A stretch of DNA of 64,000 nt from Natronolimnohabitans innermongolicus JCM 12255 (GCF_000337215.1 NZ_AOHZ01000075.1:64371-128370); one strand, 5' to 3'; positions 9,076-17,898 are shown, counted from the stretch's first letter. Numbers and translations: made by a program. The notes: generated by a model not told the origin, from the letters alone.

Positions 9076-9507
9076 ATGCGCGAAGTGACGGTCGCTCGAG
9101 TCGTCGACGCGACGCCGGCGGAGCTGTGGGAGTGGCTCGATCCGCCGACGATCGTCCGCGCCGAGGGGAGTTTCGCCGTCGACACCGTCGAGGACCGCGG
9201 CGAGGCGGTCGTGGTCGTCGCCAGCGGCCCCGGGATGCAGTTGCCGCTGCGATTCGAGGACCGCGACGGCGCGATCTACTACACGCAGGAGGGCGAACAG
9301 GGACCGTTCGAGAAGATGGAGACGTGGATCGAACTCGAGGCCGCCGAGAAAAACGGTTCCGACGGGACCCCGACCGCCGGCACGCTGGTCCGCCTGCGGT
9401 CGTCGGTCTCGCTCGCCGCACCGTTGCCGTTCGGCGACCGAATCGCCGCCTGGAAGCGCAAAGGGGAACTAACGCGGGTCCTCGAGGCGCTCGAGGACGC
9501 GTTCTGA
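9076..9507 (+). CDS. SRPBCC (START/polyketide cyclase-like) protein
   Basis: A 143-residue protein with the N-terminal pattern of SRPBCC helix-grip proteins (MREVTVARVVDATPAELWEWL, then DRDGAIYYTQEGEQGP and a C-terminal amphipathic helix RIAAWKRKGELTRVLEALE). These proteins form a cavity for hydrophobic ligands; no ligand can be assigned. TATA-like GTGTTTATG at 9043-9051 is ~25 bp upstream of ATG 9076, suggesting a leaderless message. Neighbours do not suggest a pathway. Confidence 0.75.
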   Translation: MREVTVARVVDATPAELWEWLDPPTIVRAEGSFAVDTVEDRGEAVVVVASGPGMQLPLRFEDRDGAIYYTQEGEQGPFEKMETWIELEAAEKNGSDGTPTAGTLVRLRSSVSLAAPLPFGDRIAAWKRKGELTRVLEALEDAF

Positions 9508-9550
9508 ACCGCCGCGAAGCTGTCCGGCGATACTCGCGGCCGCCGTTCGA

Positions 9551-10807
9551 TCAGGGCTCGCGGAGCACGACGGTCTCGTCCTCGTCCACCTCACCCGGGA
9601 ACGGACTGTCGGGTTCGTCGTCGCGCTCCCACTCGTCGTCCGTGACCAGACAGTCCTTGAGTGCCGCTCTGAGCCGCGATTCCTCGAGTTCAGTGCCGAT
9701 GAAGACCAGTTCGGTCCGTCGGTCGCCGTACTCCTCGTGCCACTCGAGGTCGGGACGATTCGACCGGTAGAGGTCCCGCCGGATCTCGGGGAGCGCGGCG
9801 ATCCACGGCCCCCTGACGTCGGCGTGAACGGACGGGCCGGCCTGTGCGATTTCGATCTGCAGGTCGCTTCCGGCGATCCAGGCGACGCCCTTCGAACGGA
9901 CGATGCCGTCGGAGAGGGCCCGCAGGAACGCGGCGAACCGTTCGGGGTGGAACGGCCGTCGGTGACGGACCACGATCGATTCGACGCCGTACACCTCGTC
10001 GGGATGGCGATGGTCGTCGTCGTCGTGTTCGTGTTTGCCACCGTGGTCGTGGCGCTGCCCGCGGCCGTCGGCCTCGTCCTCGAGCGCCCGCTGCCAGCCC
10101 GCCGCGTCGCCCAGTTGCGCGGAATCGAACAGTCCGACGCCGAGCAGTCGATCGGGATCGACCGCGCTGAACTCCGTACGGATCGTTTCGGCGTCGGGTC
10201 GCAACGCCGTGACGAGCGCCTCCGCCTCCTCGAGTTCGGCCGGCTCGCAGAGATCCGTCTTGTTCAGGACGACGAGGTCCGCGGCCTCGAGCTGTTCGAC
10301 GAGCAGGTCCGAGAGCGGACGCGTCCCGTCCTCGTCGCCCGCCGCCCCGCCCCGCCGTTCGGGGACGTCGGCGCCGGCGAACGTATCCATGAAGCGCCGG
10401 GTATCGAGGACGGTCACGAGCGCGTCGAGGTCGTAGCTGGCGGCCACGCGCGAGGACGTGGTGAACAGTCGGGCGACCGGTTCCGGCTCCGAAATCCCCG
10501 ACGCCTCGACGAGCAGGTGATCGAACTCCCGTTCGCGAGCCAGTCGGACGACCGCGGTCTCGAGGTCGTCCTGCAGTTCACAGCAGATGCAGCCGTTCGA
10601 GAGCTCGGCGACGCCGTCGTCGAGGTCTAAATCCGAGCCCTCGGCGACGAGTTCGGCGTCGACGTTGACAGCGCCCATGTCGTTTACCAGCACGGCGAGG
10701 TCCCGCTCGTCGACGCTCCGGAGGAGGTGGTTTACCAGCGTCGTCTTCCCGGCGCCGAGCCCGCCGGAGAGCACGGTGACGGGAATCGCGTCCGAATCGG
10801 TGTCCAT
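9551..10807 (-). CDS. COG0523 (CobW/ZNG) metallochaperone-type GTPase
   Basis: G3E-family P-loop GTPase of 418 residues from ATG 10807. Visible are the Walker A GGLGAGKTT near the N-terminus, the metal-binding NGCICCEL (CxCC), the G4-type LNKTDL, a His/Asp-rich loop (GQRHDHGGKHEHDDDDHRH) and a CobW_C domain starting ESIVVRHRRPFHPERFAA. COG0523 proteins deliver Zn, Co or Ni to target metalloenzymes using GTP. The His-rich loop suggests zinc or cobalt binding. The cobalamin operon is 30 kb away, so there is no local evidence for cobalt over zinc. An upstream start at 10834 is also open. Confidence 0.88.
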   Translation of the reverse strand: MDTDSDAIPVTVLSGGLGAGKTTLVNHLLRSVDERDLAVLVNDMGAVNVDAELVAEGSDLDLDDGVAELSNGCICCELQDDLETAVVRLAREREFDHLLVEASGISEPEPVARLFTTSSRVAASYDLDALVTVLDTRRFMDTFAGADVPERRGGAAGDEDGTRPLSDLLVEQLEAADLVVLNKTDLCEPAELEEAEALVTALRPDAETIRTEFSAVDPDRLLGVGLFDSAQLGDAAGWQRALEDEADGRGQRHDHGGKHEHDDDDHRHPDEVYGVESIVVRHRRPFHPERFAAFLRALSDGIVRSKGVAWIAGSDLQIEIAQAGPSVHADVRGPWIAALPEIRRDLYRSNRPDLEWHEEYGDRRTELVFIGTELEESRLRAALKDCLVTDDEWERDDEPDSPFPGEVDEDETVVLREP

Positions 10808-10834
10808 ACGCGGCCGTTGGCGCTCGACGGTCAA

Positions 10835-11171
10835 GAAGCGTGGCTATCGCCACCTCGGCTCGCGGGTCCGTCTACCACAGGCCGATGCAATTATATCTAT
10901 CCAGTTGAGAGCATTTCACGGGAGCCGTCACAAAAGACACACCACCGCTCCCGTTTTCGCGACGCGACCGACCACGAGTCGCTACTCTCGAGTGCGGTAT
11001 TCGGGGCGGATGCCCCGACAGGAATCCGGGTGCGATTCGTGGTTCACCGGCGGGATACGTAATAGTTCGGCAGACGGCCGTCTGACGCGCCAGCTCGCGA
11101 CCGCGCGACGCGACGCCCGTGCCCGGCGTCCCGCGACAGCTTTTTGGGTTCGGCCCCGAGCATCACCGACG
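10835..11171. other. Intergenic region with palindromes upstream of the arsA-type operon
   Basis: No gene is supported in this 337-bp gap. It contains a TATA-like AATTATATCTAT near 10889-10900, a perfect hairpin CGGGGC-GGAT-GCCCCG at 11002-11017, and a perfect 14-bp palindrome CAGACGGCCGTCTG at 11071-11084. The long open frame across the gap has non-haloarchaeal composition (basic, Ser/Arg-rich) and is not considered real. Confidence 0.5.
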
Positions 11172-11468
11172 ATGACACTCGCCGACCGGATCGCCGCGTT
11201 CAGGGCCACGCTCGAGGAGTGGCTCCGCGGACTCTACCACGGGATGATCACGCACCCGGCCTACGAGAAGATCGAAGCCGAAGCCGAGGACACGGAGGAC
11301 GCGTTCATGCTGGCGTGTTTCCCCGACGCGTTCGGCATCCCCAGTCCGGTGTCGTACTACACGGCCGAACTGCTCCCGTATCTGGAAGACGAGTACGAGG
11401 CCTGGCAGCGGCGCATGTGGGACCGACAGTCGGTCGTCGAGCGCAAGGGCCACCAGTATCACTTCTGA
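11172..11468 (+). CDS. Small conserved-looking protein, probable partner of the ArsA ATPase
   Basis: A 98-residue protein of unknown family, acidic and rich in aromatic residues (LEEWLRGLYHGMITHPAY, SYYTAELLPYLEDEYEAWQRRMW), ending KGHQYHF. Its stop overlaps the next ATG as ATGA, so translation is coupled to the ArsA/Get3-like ATPase. No signal peptide or membrane segment is seen. The tight coupling suggests the two proteins act together, but the role is inference. Confidence 0.75.
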   Translation: MTLADRIAAFRATLEEWLRGLYHGMITHPAYEKIEAEAEDTEDAFMLACFPDAFGIPSPVSYYTAELLPYLEDEYEAWQRRMWDRQSVVERKGHQYHF

Positions 11469-12427
11469 TGACGGCGACGTTTACCTTCTTCGGCGGCAAG
11501 GGCGGCGTCGGCAAGACGACCGTTTCGAGCGCCTACGCGCTCGAATGTGCCGAATCCGGACTCGAGACGCTCGTCGTCTCGACCGATCCGGCCCACAGCA
11601 CGGCCGACGTCTTCGATCAGGAGTTCGGCGACGAACCGCGGCCCGTCGAGGGGTACGACGGACTCTCGGCGCTGGAGATCGATCCCGAACAGGAAGTCCA
11701 GGACCACCTGCTGGACCTCCGAAAACAGCTGAACGCGCAACTGTCGGCGACGATGGTCAACGAGGTCGAACTGCAACTCGAGATGGCCCACCAGACGCCG
11801 GGGGCCTACGAGGCGGCGCTGTTCGATCGGTTCGTCGACGTCATGCAGCGCGCAGACGACTACGATCGGGTCGTCTTCGACACCTCGCCGACCGGCTCGA
11901 CGCTGCGGCTGCTCGCCCTGCCCGACCTCCTCGAGCGCTGGATCGACCGACTCGCGGACAAACGCGAGCGCAGCATCGACCTCTACGAGAAGGCCGCGAT
12001 CGGCAATCAAGAACCGCGGCGAGTGATGGAGGGCGACCCGATCCTCGCGCGGCTTCAGGGTCGCAAGGAGCGCTTCGCGTTCGCCGGCGAGACGCTGCGT
12101 GAGAACGCCGCCTTCTACCTCGTGTTGAACCCCGACGAGCTCTCGGTCCGGGAGACCGCCCGCTCGATCGAGTCACTCGAGGAGGCCGACCTCCCCGTCC
12201 GCGGCCTCGTCGTGAACCGACTGACGCCCGAGCCGGAATCCCACGAGGACGGTCGGGGCGCGACCTACCTCCGCGAGCGCGTCGCGACCGAACGCGACCG
12301 ACTCGAGCGGATCGAACGCGAGTTCGACGCGCCGACCGTCGGGACGATCGAAACCCGCGTCGAAGAGGTAAAAGGAGAGTTCCTCGCGGACGTTGCAGAC
12401 GACCTCGAAATTGCGGTCGGCGAGTGA
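11468..12427 (+). CDS. ArsA/Get3-family ATPase
   Basis: A single-domain 319-residue P-loop ATPase with the deviant Walker A FGGKGGVGKTTVSSAYAL, switch I DPAHSTADVF, switch II FDTSPTGSTLRLL and NRLTPEP, and a helical middle region. The family includes arsenite-pump ATPases and Get3/TRC40 tail-anchored protein targeting factors. The arsenite-binding cysteines of ArsA and the CxxC of eukaryotic Get3 are not apparent, and the canonical DTAPTGHTLR has Ser in place of His. A role in membrane-protein handling is more likely than arsenic export, but unproven. It overlaps the preceding 98-aa gene by ATGA. Confidence 0.85.
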   Translation: MTATFTFFGGKGGVGKTTVSSAYALECAESGLETLVVSTDPAHSTADVFDQEFGDEPRPVEGYDGLSALEIDPEQEVQDHLLDLRKQLNAQLSATMVNEVELQLEMAHQTPGAYEAALFDRFVDVMQRADDYDRVVFDTSPTGSTLRLLALPDLLERWIDRLADKRERSIDLYEKAAIGNQEPRRVMEGDPILARLQGRKERFAFAGETLRENAAFYLVLNPDELSVRETARSIESLEEADLPVRGLVVNRLTPEPESHEDGRGATYLRERVATERDRLERIEREFDAPTVGTIETRVEEVKGEFLADVADDLEIAVGE

Positions 12428-12621
12428 CCGCGTTCGAGTCGGCGAAGTCGGCCCGTTTTCCATCTTCCATCACGACATCGGTAAGAAGATGCATTATTCC
12501 GTACGAACGTTTACACGACTGGCGGATACACCCCCGAATCGCGGGCGCATTCGCACCTGCTGTAGACCACAATGAATTATATTTATAGTCTCTCCCTCGT
12601 ACCCCATAGAGGGACGTTATC

Positions 12622-14499
12622 ATGGTAGGTGTAATCTGGATCGTGGCAGTGGTGCTGGTGCTGTTTACCGCTGCCTACATCGGGTACGGTCGGTACCTCT
12701 CGCAGTTCGTCGGCCTCGACGACAGCCGGGAGACGCCGGCACACAAGTATCAAGACGGACAAGAGTACGTTCCGGCCACGAAGCCGGTGTTGTTGGGGCA
12801 TCACTACTCGAGTATCGCGGGTGGTGCGCCGGTCGTCGGCCCGATCACGGCCGCGCTGGTCTGGGGTTGGGTTCCCGCGTTGCTATGGGTCGCGATCGGT
12901 AATCCGCTGATCGGCGCGGTTCACGACTTCGTCTCGCTCTCGAGCAGCGTTCGACACGAGGGGAAGTCGATCGGCTACATCATCGGCGAGTACGTCGGCG
13001 AGCGGGGCAAGAACATGTTGCTGTGGTTCGCGTTCCTGCTGACAATTCTCGTCGTCGCGGTGTTCGCGCTGGTCATCGGCGTCGTCTTCGACGCGTATCC
13101 GCAGGCCGCGACCGCGAGCGTCATTTATATCGCGCTGGCGTTCATCTTTGGCGTCTGGCTCTACCAGCTAGGGCTGCCGTTTTCCGTCGGGACGGTCGTC
13201 TTCGTCGCTGGCGTATTCGGCTCCGTTTGGGTTGGCATTCAGTATCCGCTGGCGTTCGTTCCGGCCGCCGAGGACCCGTACCCCGAGGGAACGATCGTCC
13301 TGCTCGATTCAGCACCCGGAATACTTCCGGAGCTGCTCGGCAGCGCCAACACCGGTGCGTGGGTTCTCACCGTGCTGATATACGGAGCCGCAGCGAGCGT
13401 CCTGCCGGTGTGGATGCTACTGCAGCCGCGTGACTACCTGTCGTCGTTCCTCCTGTACGCCGGGGTTGGCGGCGGGCTGCTCGCCGTTATCGTCGGCACG
13501 TTCGTCACCGGAATGGGAAGCGATGCGGTCCACGAGGGCCAGCAGTTAAGTTTCGACATCGAAACCGGCGCGTGGTACGGCTTCTTCGGACAGGAAGGGC
13601 CGCTCGCGCTCGAGGGGTTGATTCCCCTGATGCCGCTGTTCCCGCTGTTGTTCCTGACTATCGCCTGCGGGACCGTAAGCGGATTCCACTCGCTGGTCTC
13701 CTCGGGAACGACGGCGAAACAGTTGAACAAGGAGAGCGATGCGAAACTGATCGGATACGGTGGCATGCTCGCAGAGGGACTGCTCGCGGCGCTCGCGCTG
13801 TGTGCGGTCGTTATCGTCGCGATTCCGGCTGCAGACGAGGGGATCGCCCTTGCGCTGCCGAACTTCGCAACCGGTGGCGGCGCGATCCTCACGGCCTTCG
13901 GAATTCCGTTCGAGTACGCTGCGCCATTCATGGCGCTCGTGCTCGCGAGTTTCCTCCTCACCAGCATGGACACGGCCGTTCGACTGGGTCGATACATGCT
14001 GGAGGAAATCATCGGAACTCCCGAGACCGACGTCGAGACGTACGCGGCGAACCGATATATCAACACGACGGTCATCGCCGTCTTTGCGTTCGTCCTCCTT
14101 GGCTCCGGCCAGTGGGAGGACCTCTGGGCGCTGTTCGGCGGCGCGAATCAGTTACTTGCCGCACTGGCGCTGCTGACCGGCACCATCTGGTTAGCCAACT
14201 GGAACAAGTCCAAGCAACTCGTCTCGACCGGCGGACCGATGGTCCTGATGGCGATTATTACGGTCTTCGGACTGGCGTGGGTCGGCCTCTATCAGGTCGT
14301 CGGTGGTCGACTCCTCGGGATCACGACCGATGCCGAGACGACGGCCCTCGGTATCGGGTCGGCGATCCTGCAGGCGATCATCATTGCGCTCCTGCTGTAC
14401 CTCGCGCTGTCGCTGTTCAAGATCGGCTACGACAACTGGAAGACCGTTCGCGGCGCCGACGACGGCGTCGCAGCCGACGTGAGCACAGACGACGACTAA
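12622..14499 (+). CDS. cstA: CstA-family carbon starvation / pyruvate-type transporter
   Basis: A 625-residue polytopic membrane protein with about 16 hydrophobic segments. Family motifs include GHHYSSIAGGAPVVGPITAA, the WVAIGNPLIGAVHDF segment, CGTVSGFHSLVSSGTTAKQL and FGGANQLLAALALL. CstA proteins import peptides or pyruvate and are induced on carbon limitation in bacteria. The C-terminus is a short acidic cytoplasmic tail. A strong TATA (TTATATTTATAG) lies at about 12574-12585, giving a short leader before ATG 12622. Confidence 0.9.
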   Translation: MVGVIWIVAVVLVLFTAAYIGYGRYLSQFVGLDDSRETPAHKYQDGQEYVPATKPVLLGHHYSSIAGGAPVVGPITAALVWGWVPALLWVAIGNPLIGAVHDFVSLSSSVRHEGKSIGYIIGEYVGERGKNMLLWFAFLLTILVVAVFALVIGVVFDAYPQAATASVIYIALAFIFGVWLYQLGLPFSVGTVVFVAGVFGSVWVGIQYPLAFVPAAEDPYPEGTIVLLDSAPGILPELLGSANTGAWVLTVLIYGAAASVLPVWMLLQPRDYLSSFLLYAGVGGGLLAVIVGTFVTGMGSDAVHEGQQLSFDIETGAWYGFFGQEGPLALEGLIPLMPLFPLLFLTIACGTVSGFHSLVSSGTTAKQLNKESDAKLIGYGGMLAEGLLAALALCAVVIVAIPAADEGIALALPNFATGGGAILTAFGIPFEYAAPFMALVLASFLLTSMDTAVRLGRYMLEEIIGTPETDVETYAANRYINTTVIAVFAFVLLGSGQWEDLWALFGGANQLLAALALLTGTIWLANWNKSKQLVSTGGPMVLMAIITVFGLAWVGLYQVVGGRLLGITTDAETTALGIGSAILQAIIIALLLYLALSLFKIGYDNWKTVRGADDGVAADVSTDDD

Positions 14500-14544
14500 G
14501 ATCGGAGCGATCACGACTCGCCGTCGCGAGTTCGACTGCCGATA

Positions 14545-14560
14545 CCCGTTTTTTGACACC
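14545..14560 (+). terminator. Possible T-tract terminator after cstA
   Basis: After the cstA stop (14499) the region contains short inverted repeats (GATCGGAGCGATC near 14501) and a run CGTTTTTTGACACC at about 14549-14562. Archaeal termination commonly occurs at T-runs with weak hairpins, so this is a plausible terminator. It also precedes the convergent gene ending at 14631. Confidence 0.35.
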
Positions 14561-14630
14561 CGAAACGAGGGCGCGAGCGACGTGACTCGAGTCGAAATCG
14601 AACACCGCGAGACAGATCGAGTACGACGAG

Positions 14631-15296
14631 CTACAGCTGGAAGCGCCGCGAAATCAGTCCGAGAAGTCCCGGTTCGCTCGCCTCGATCGGTTCCCAGAGC
14701 CGAAACGCCGTCGCGACGTCCGCGTTCTCGCTGGCGACGAGGTCCTCGTCTTCTGGTGCGACGACGGCCAGGTTGATCTCGTAGTGGCCGTGATAGCCCC
14801 ACTTCAGCAGCGTTCGGCCGTCGTGGGCTTCGACGCGCTCGCGGATCTCGTCGGGAATCGAGGGGGCGATCGCGACGAACGTAAACTCCGTCGAGAAGTG
14901 CTCCTCGTCGGCGTCGATCCAGTCGTTCGACAGCAAGTGTCCGAGGTCGACGAACCGATCCAGCGTTCGGTCGTCGACACGGTCGACGCGCCGCACGAAC
15001 AGGTGCTCCGTCGATTCGTGCTCGGCGAGCGAGAGCGCGGGGTGGATGAAGTGTTTCTTCCTCATCAGCTCCATCTGGCCGTAGAGCGTGAACTCCTCGC
15101 CGCCGAGCGCGAACTCCTTCTCGAGGTCGTAGTTGTGCATGAGCCGGTCGCTCACCCGGTCGACGTACTCGTCGTCCCAGTCGGGGACGCCCTGGAGCCC
15201 GTCGGCCGGTATCTCTTCGGTATCGGGTGGTGCGCCCGTCTCGCTCGAGTCGGTCGCGACGTCGCGATCGCCGGAACTGTCCGTTCGATCACTCAC
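14631..15296 (-). CDS. Conserved haloarchaeal protein, unknown function
   Basis: A ~221-residue soluble protein with an acidic disordered N-terminus (~40 residues, DSSGDRDVATDSSETG) followed by a structured part beginning VPDWDDEYVDRVSDRLMHNYDLE. Conserved-looking segments are QMELMRKKHFIHPALSLAEHE, LLSNDWIDADEEHFSTEFTF and KWGYHGHYEINLAVVAP. The frame is open from GTG 15305; GTG 15296 is an equally plausible start because the sequence VSDRTDSS is more typical. No named domain recognised; the many His and aromatic residues are not arranged in a metal motif I can name. Confidence 0.65.
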   Translation of the reverse strand: MSDRTDSSGDRDVATDSSETGAPPDTEEIPADGLQGVPDWDDEYVDRVSDRLMHNYDLEKEFALGGEEFTLYGQMELMRKKHFIHPALSLAEHESTEHLFVRRVDRVDDRTLDRFVDLGHLLSNDWIDADEEHFSTEFTFVAIAPSIPDEIRERVEAHDGRTLLKWGYHGHYEINLAVVAPEDEDLVASENADVATAFRLWEPIEASEPGLLGLISRRFQL

Positions 15297-15496
15297 GGAA
15301 ATCACCGCCGCGGCCGTCGGCTCGGGCGGTCTCGCCGAACGGCCACAGCCCGGGGACTGACTCGTTCATGCGGAGGGATGGCACGACGCGCTCAAAAGTC
15401 CGTCGGCGTCGTCGCGATCGGACCGCGAGGCTGACTCGAGTTCGGGCCCGATCGTGGGAGCATTTATTGCGTGCCAACGCCTATCATTGTGTGACA

Positions 15497-15721
15497 ATGC
15501 CCAAAGACCGCGAAGCGTGCGGTCGCTGCTCGCTGTCGGTCGCCGTCGACGTCTCGAGCGGCGACCACGACGAAGACGAGCGCGCCGAGCGAAACCCCTA
15601 CGGTGAGAACCGCATCGAAGTCGACGAAGCTAGCCTCCGGATCGTCTCACCAGCGGCCTGGTTCTCGCGACTGACTGCTCGCCTCAATGACGCGGTGACG
15701 CGTCTCACCTGGAACCGGTGA
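15497..15721 (+). CDS. Small haloarchaeal protein with CxxC
   Basis: A 74-residue protein starting MPKDREACGRCSLSVAVDVS, with one CGRC pair, an acidic middle and an amphipathic C-terminal helix (SPAAWFSRLTARLNDAVTRL). TATA-like GCATTTATTGC at 15459-15469 is ~30 bp upstream of the ATG, so the message is leaderless. A second ligand pair is absent, so a zinc finger would need dimerisation. Function unknown. Confidence 0.6.
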   Translation: MPKDREACGRCSLSVAVDVSSGDHDEDERAERNPYGENRIEVDEASLRIVSPAAWFSRLTARLNDAVTRLTWNR

Positions 15722-15793
15722 CGCGGGCGATGCTTGCCACCCGTGAAATCAGTTACGCCGCCGCTCATCGCTGAGTTTTTCACTGTGAAACCG

Positions 15794-15815
15794 ACGGATT
15801 GGCCGGTAAATCCGT
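15794..15815. terminator. Inverted repeat downstream of the small CxxC protein
   Basis: Perfect 7-bp arms ACGGATT / AATCCGT with an 8-nt loop, preceded by a T-run (GAGTTTTTCAC at 15773-15783). It probably ends transcription of the 15497-15721 gene. Confidence 0.4.
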
Positions 15816-15842
15816 TGTACGTCACTTTATTTCGTCGAGAGC

Positions 15843-16498
15843 AATGTGGCTCGACCGGGAGGCGACATCGGTACTGTTTCTCCAAAACGGAACCGTTGGA
15901 GCGACTGCAGACGAGACGGGCCGCGTCCCACCTGCACCCGCTTCGACGTTCGCGACGTACGCCTCGCTGGCGAAACTGCTCGCGGTCATCGCCACGCTCG
16001 GCGTCGATTCGGGTACCAACTCGACTTCGCTCAACAGCCCCTCGAATCCGACCGGATCTTCTTCAGGTTGCTCATCGCCGGCCTCATCGTCGCGGTGTTG
16101 CGCAGTAAGATCCGGCTCGTTACCTATGGAACGTTCGGGCCGATCATCATCTCGCTCATCCTGGTCGAGAGTGGCGTCTTCTGAGGTCCCATCCTGCTCA
16201 CCAACGTCTTTTTGGTGGCGTCCGCAACGTACCTCGTCCTCGAGCCATTCCGCCTCGGCACCGCCCACCGAATCGACGCGCTGGTCATGGTCGCCTCTAT
16301 TGCGATCACGTCGTTTCAGGTCCTGTCTGACACCCTGACGATGCTTTCCTGGCGATTGTCACCGCGTGGTACGCTGATCGGTTCGCCCGCGAACTCTCCG
16401 AGCGCGGCTGGCCCTCGCCGGCGATCAGCTTCTCGTGGACAGTCGTCGCTATCATGCTGGCGGCCGCGATCATCGGAAACAAGGCGCTTGTCATCTGA
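15843..16498 (+). pseudogene. Decayed UUP1-type 7TM membrane protein (7TM_transglut)
   Basis: Three frame-split pieces give a continuous family-like protein. The first is MWLDREATSVLFLQNGTVGA followed by STFATYASLAKLLAVIATLG (15843-15995). The second is LDFAQQPLESDRIFFRLLIA through RSKIRLVTYGTFGPIIISLI, an in-frame TGA at 16182, then LLTNVFLVASATYLVLEPF. The third is DDAFLAIVTAWYADRFAREL through WTVVAIMLAAAIIGNKALVI, ending at TGA 16496. These match the 7TM region of the inactive-transglutaminase/7TM proteins that sit next to a glutamate-ligase-like ATP-grasp gene. Two frameshifts and a nonsense codon show the gene is dead. Confidence 0.7.
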
Positions 16499-16501
16499 CC
16501 C

Positions 16502-16717
16502 ATGGAGACGCCGGAGACGTGGGCGCTCGTCGGCTCGCTGGGCGAACTCGAGCGCGCCGAGGCGATCCTTGAGGCACGAGACGAGTTCGTTATCAAACCC
16601 GACAGCGGCTACGGCGGCAAAAGGGCCATCGTTGTCACCGGCTGCACCGAGAACGGGGATTTCGAGACCCTCAGATCACGAAACGGCTGGACAAATCAAA
16701 ATATTATTTATAACTAA
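16502..16717 (+). pseudogene. Truncated alpha-L-glutamate ligase-like ATP-grasp fragment
   Basis: About 62 residues of an ATP-grasp domain (TPETWALVGSLGELERAEAI, DEFVIKPDSGYGGK, TGCTENGDFETL) directly follow the decayed 7TM gene, in the order seen in intact UUP1/ATP-grasp loci. The N-terminal ~80 residues and everything after the first ATP-binding strand are missing. Sequence composition changes abruptly to AT-rich near 16690, so the right end was probably lost when the adjacent island arrived. Confidence 0.65.
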
Positions 16718-17895
16718 CTTAGTATGGTACTATTCATATTAGTCGTAATCTTGTACACTAATTGCCACCGTGTGCGTATGAGAGAACTCATCGTACTTGT
16801 TGAACCCTGGGTTAGTCATTCCAGTGCTGTAATTACCAACATCCCCCTCGAGCGTTACATCCCAAACCCAGGCACCATGTGGGACTGTTCCGGATGCATC
16901 GACGTGAAAATCGACCTCCCAACGAATCGCAATGATGTCTTCCTCAACTACTCGGCCGAAGTCCGCATCAATCCGTGTTTCATTGAAATCTTGGGAGATA
17001 TCTGGACCGGTTGTTCCCTCAACTGACATCGGATTCGGTATTGGAAATACTCGTCCAACCGATGCACTCCAAGCTGCGTCGAGTGCGTAATCAACTACTT
17101 GAGCTGCTTCACCGCCATCATCTCCTTGCTCGTGCGTTACGATATTTTGTAAGTCATAATCTCCAGGAGTTCCATCTGGTTCCACGGTGACTGTCACGTT
17201 TTCTGCCCGAGGCATCACTCCTGGCGCAACGTCCCCATATGTAATCGGAGCTGCAAGCGCGACATTCACACTACCGACTTGGTCATCCATCCTTTTTGGA
17301 CCAGTAACTGCAGAGTGAATTTCTGCAAAGTCTGACCCATCGATCCCTTCGAGCACTTCCTCGACAACATCATCATGGGGATCTTCCGGATCTGGTCCAC
17401 GATCCGCACTTGCTGTTGACATACTCATCGTTGCCGCTGTTCCAAGGATTGCACTACCTGCTGCGACTTTTGGTACTAAACCAATAACGTCTCGACGAGA
17501 TGATTTCCTTTTATCTGCCATATTTCGACTGCATACGTAGTACCTTGGCACTATATATAAATACCACTATTACAAAGTATTAACAAAATATTCTAAGAAT
17601 AATAAAGATAGGAGGGCTAACGATGGTTTCTGACATGGGGTTGGTAACATAATTACACTAGAAATAAAAACATCTAATATTGTGCTAATGCTGAAGAAGT
17701 CAGTAAAAAGCCCAATTGGGACCTAGTGGGTTCACTGGTTGTGCCCAGACCAGACACTTACCGAATGAGACTCGCCGACATCTCGCGGCTTTCTACTGTT
17801 CTAATTGTATGTGGTTATATTTCTCCCTATATACGTTTCAATGAACGGTGCACGATACAGGTCGAAGAGAAATAGGGTTGCCCTTACATTAGGGC
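16690..17895. other. AT-rich island
   Basis: From about 16690 to 17895 the DNA is markedly less GC-rich than its flanks, with codons such as AAT, ATA and TTA that are rare elsewhere in the window. It carries one gene (16739-17521). The ~380 bp between that gene and the GTPase gene contains no other coding region that I can support, only a TATA-like promoter near 17555 and scattered short inverted repeats (for example CCAATTGG near 17712). The left border coincides with the truncation of the ATP-grasp fragment. No transposase, integrase or clear terminal repeats were found. Confidence 0.6.
16739..17521 (-). CDS. Tat-exported protein of unknown function in AT-rich island
   Basis: A 260-residue protein with a twin-arginine signal: KRKSSRRDVIGLVPK followed by a hydrophobic stretch (AAGSAILGTAATMS) and a probable cleavage after TASA-type residues near position 39. 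The mature part is acidic, has no cysteine, and looks beta-rich (ENVTVTVEPDGTPGDYDL, IIAIRWEVDFHVDASGTV, AWVWDVTLEGDVGNYSTG), ending with HTHTVAISVQDYD. The frame is open from a GTG at 17551, but a TATA element (ATTTATATATAG) near 17552-17563 favours ATG 17521. Function unknown; codon usage marks it as acquired. Confidence 0.75.
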   Translation of the reverse strand: MADKRKSSRRDVIGLVPKVAAGSAILGTAATMSMSTASADRGPDPEDPHDDVVEEVLEGIDGSDFAEIHSAVTGPKRMDDQVGSVNVALAAPITYGDVAPGVMPRAENVTVTVEPDGTPGDYDLQNIVTHEQGDDGGEAAQVVDYALDAAWSASVGRVFPIPNPMSVEGTTGPDISQDFNETRIDADFGRVVEEDIIAIRWEVDFHVDASGTVPHGAWVWDVTLEGDVGNYSTGMTNPGFNKYDEFSHTHTVAISVQDYD

Positions 17896-17898
17896 GCC

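Noticed and set aside
17560-17890. Possible origin-like AT-rich DNA
   Set aside because: There is no orc1/cdc6 gene nearby and no repeated origin-box motif; the AT content is explained by the acquired island.
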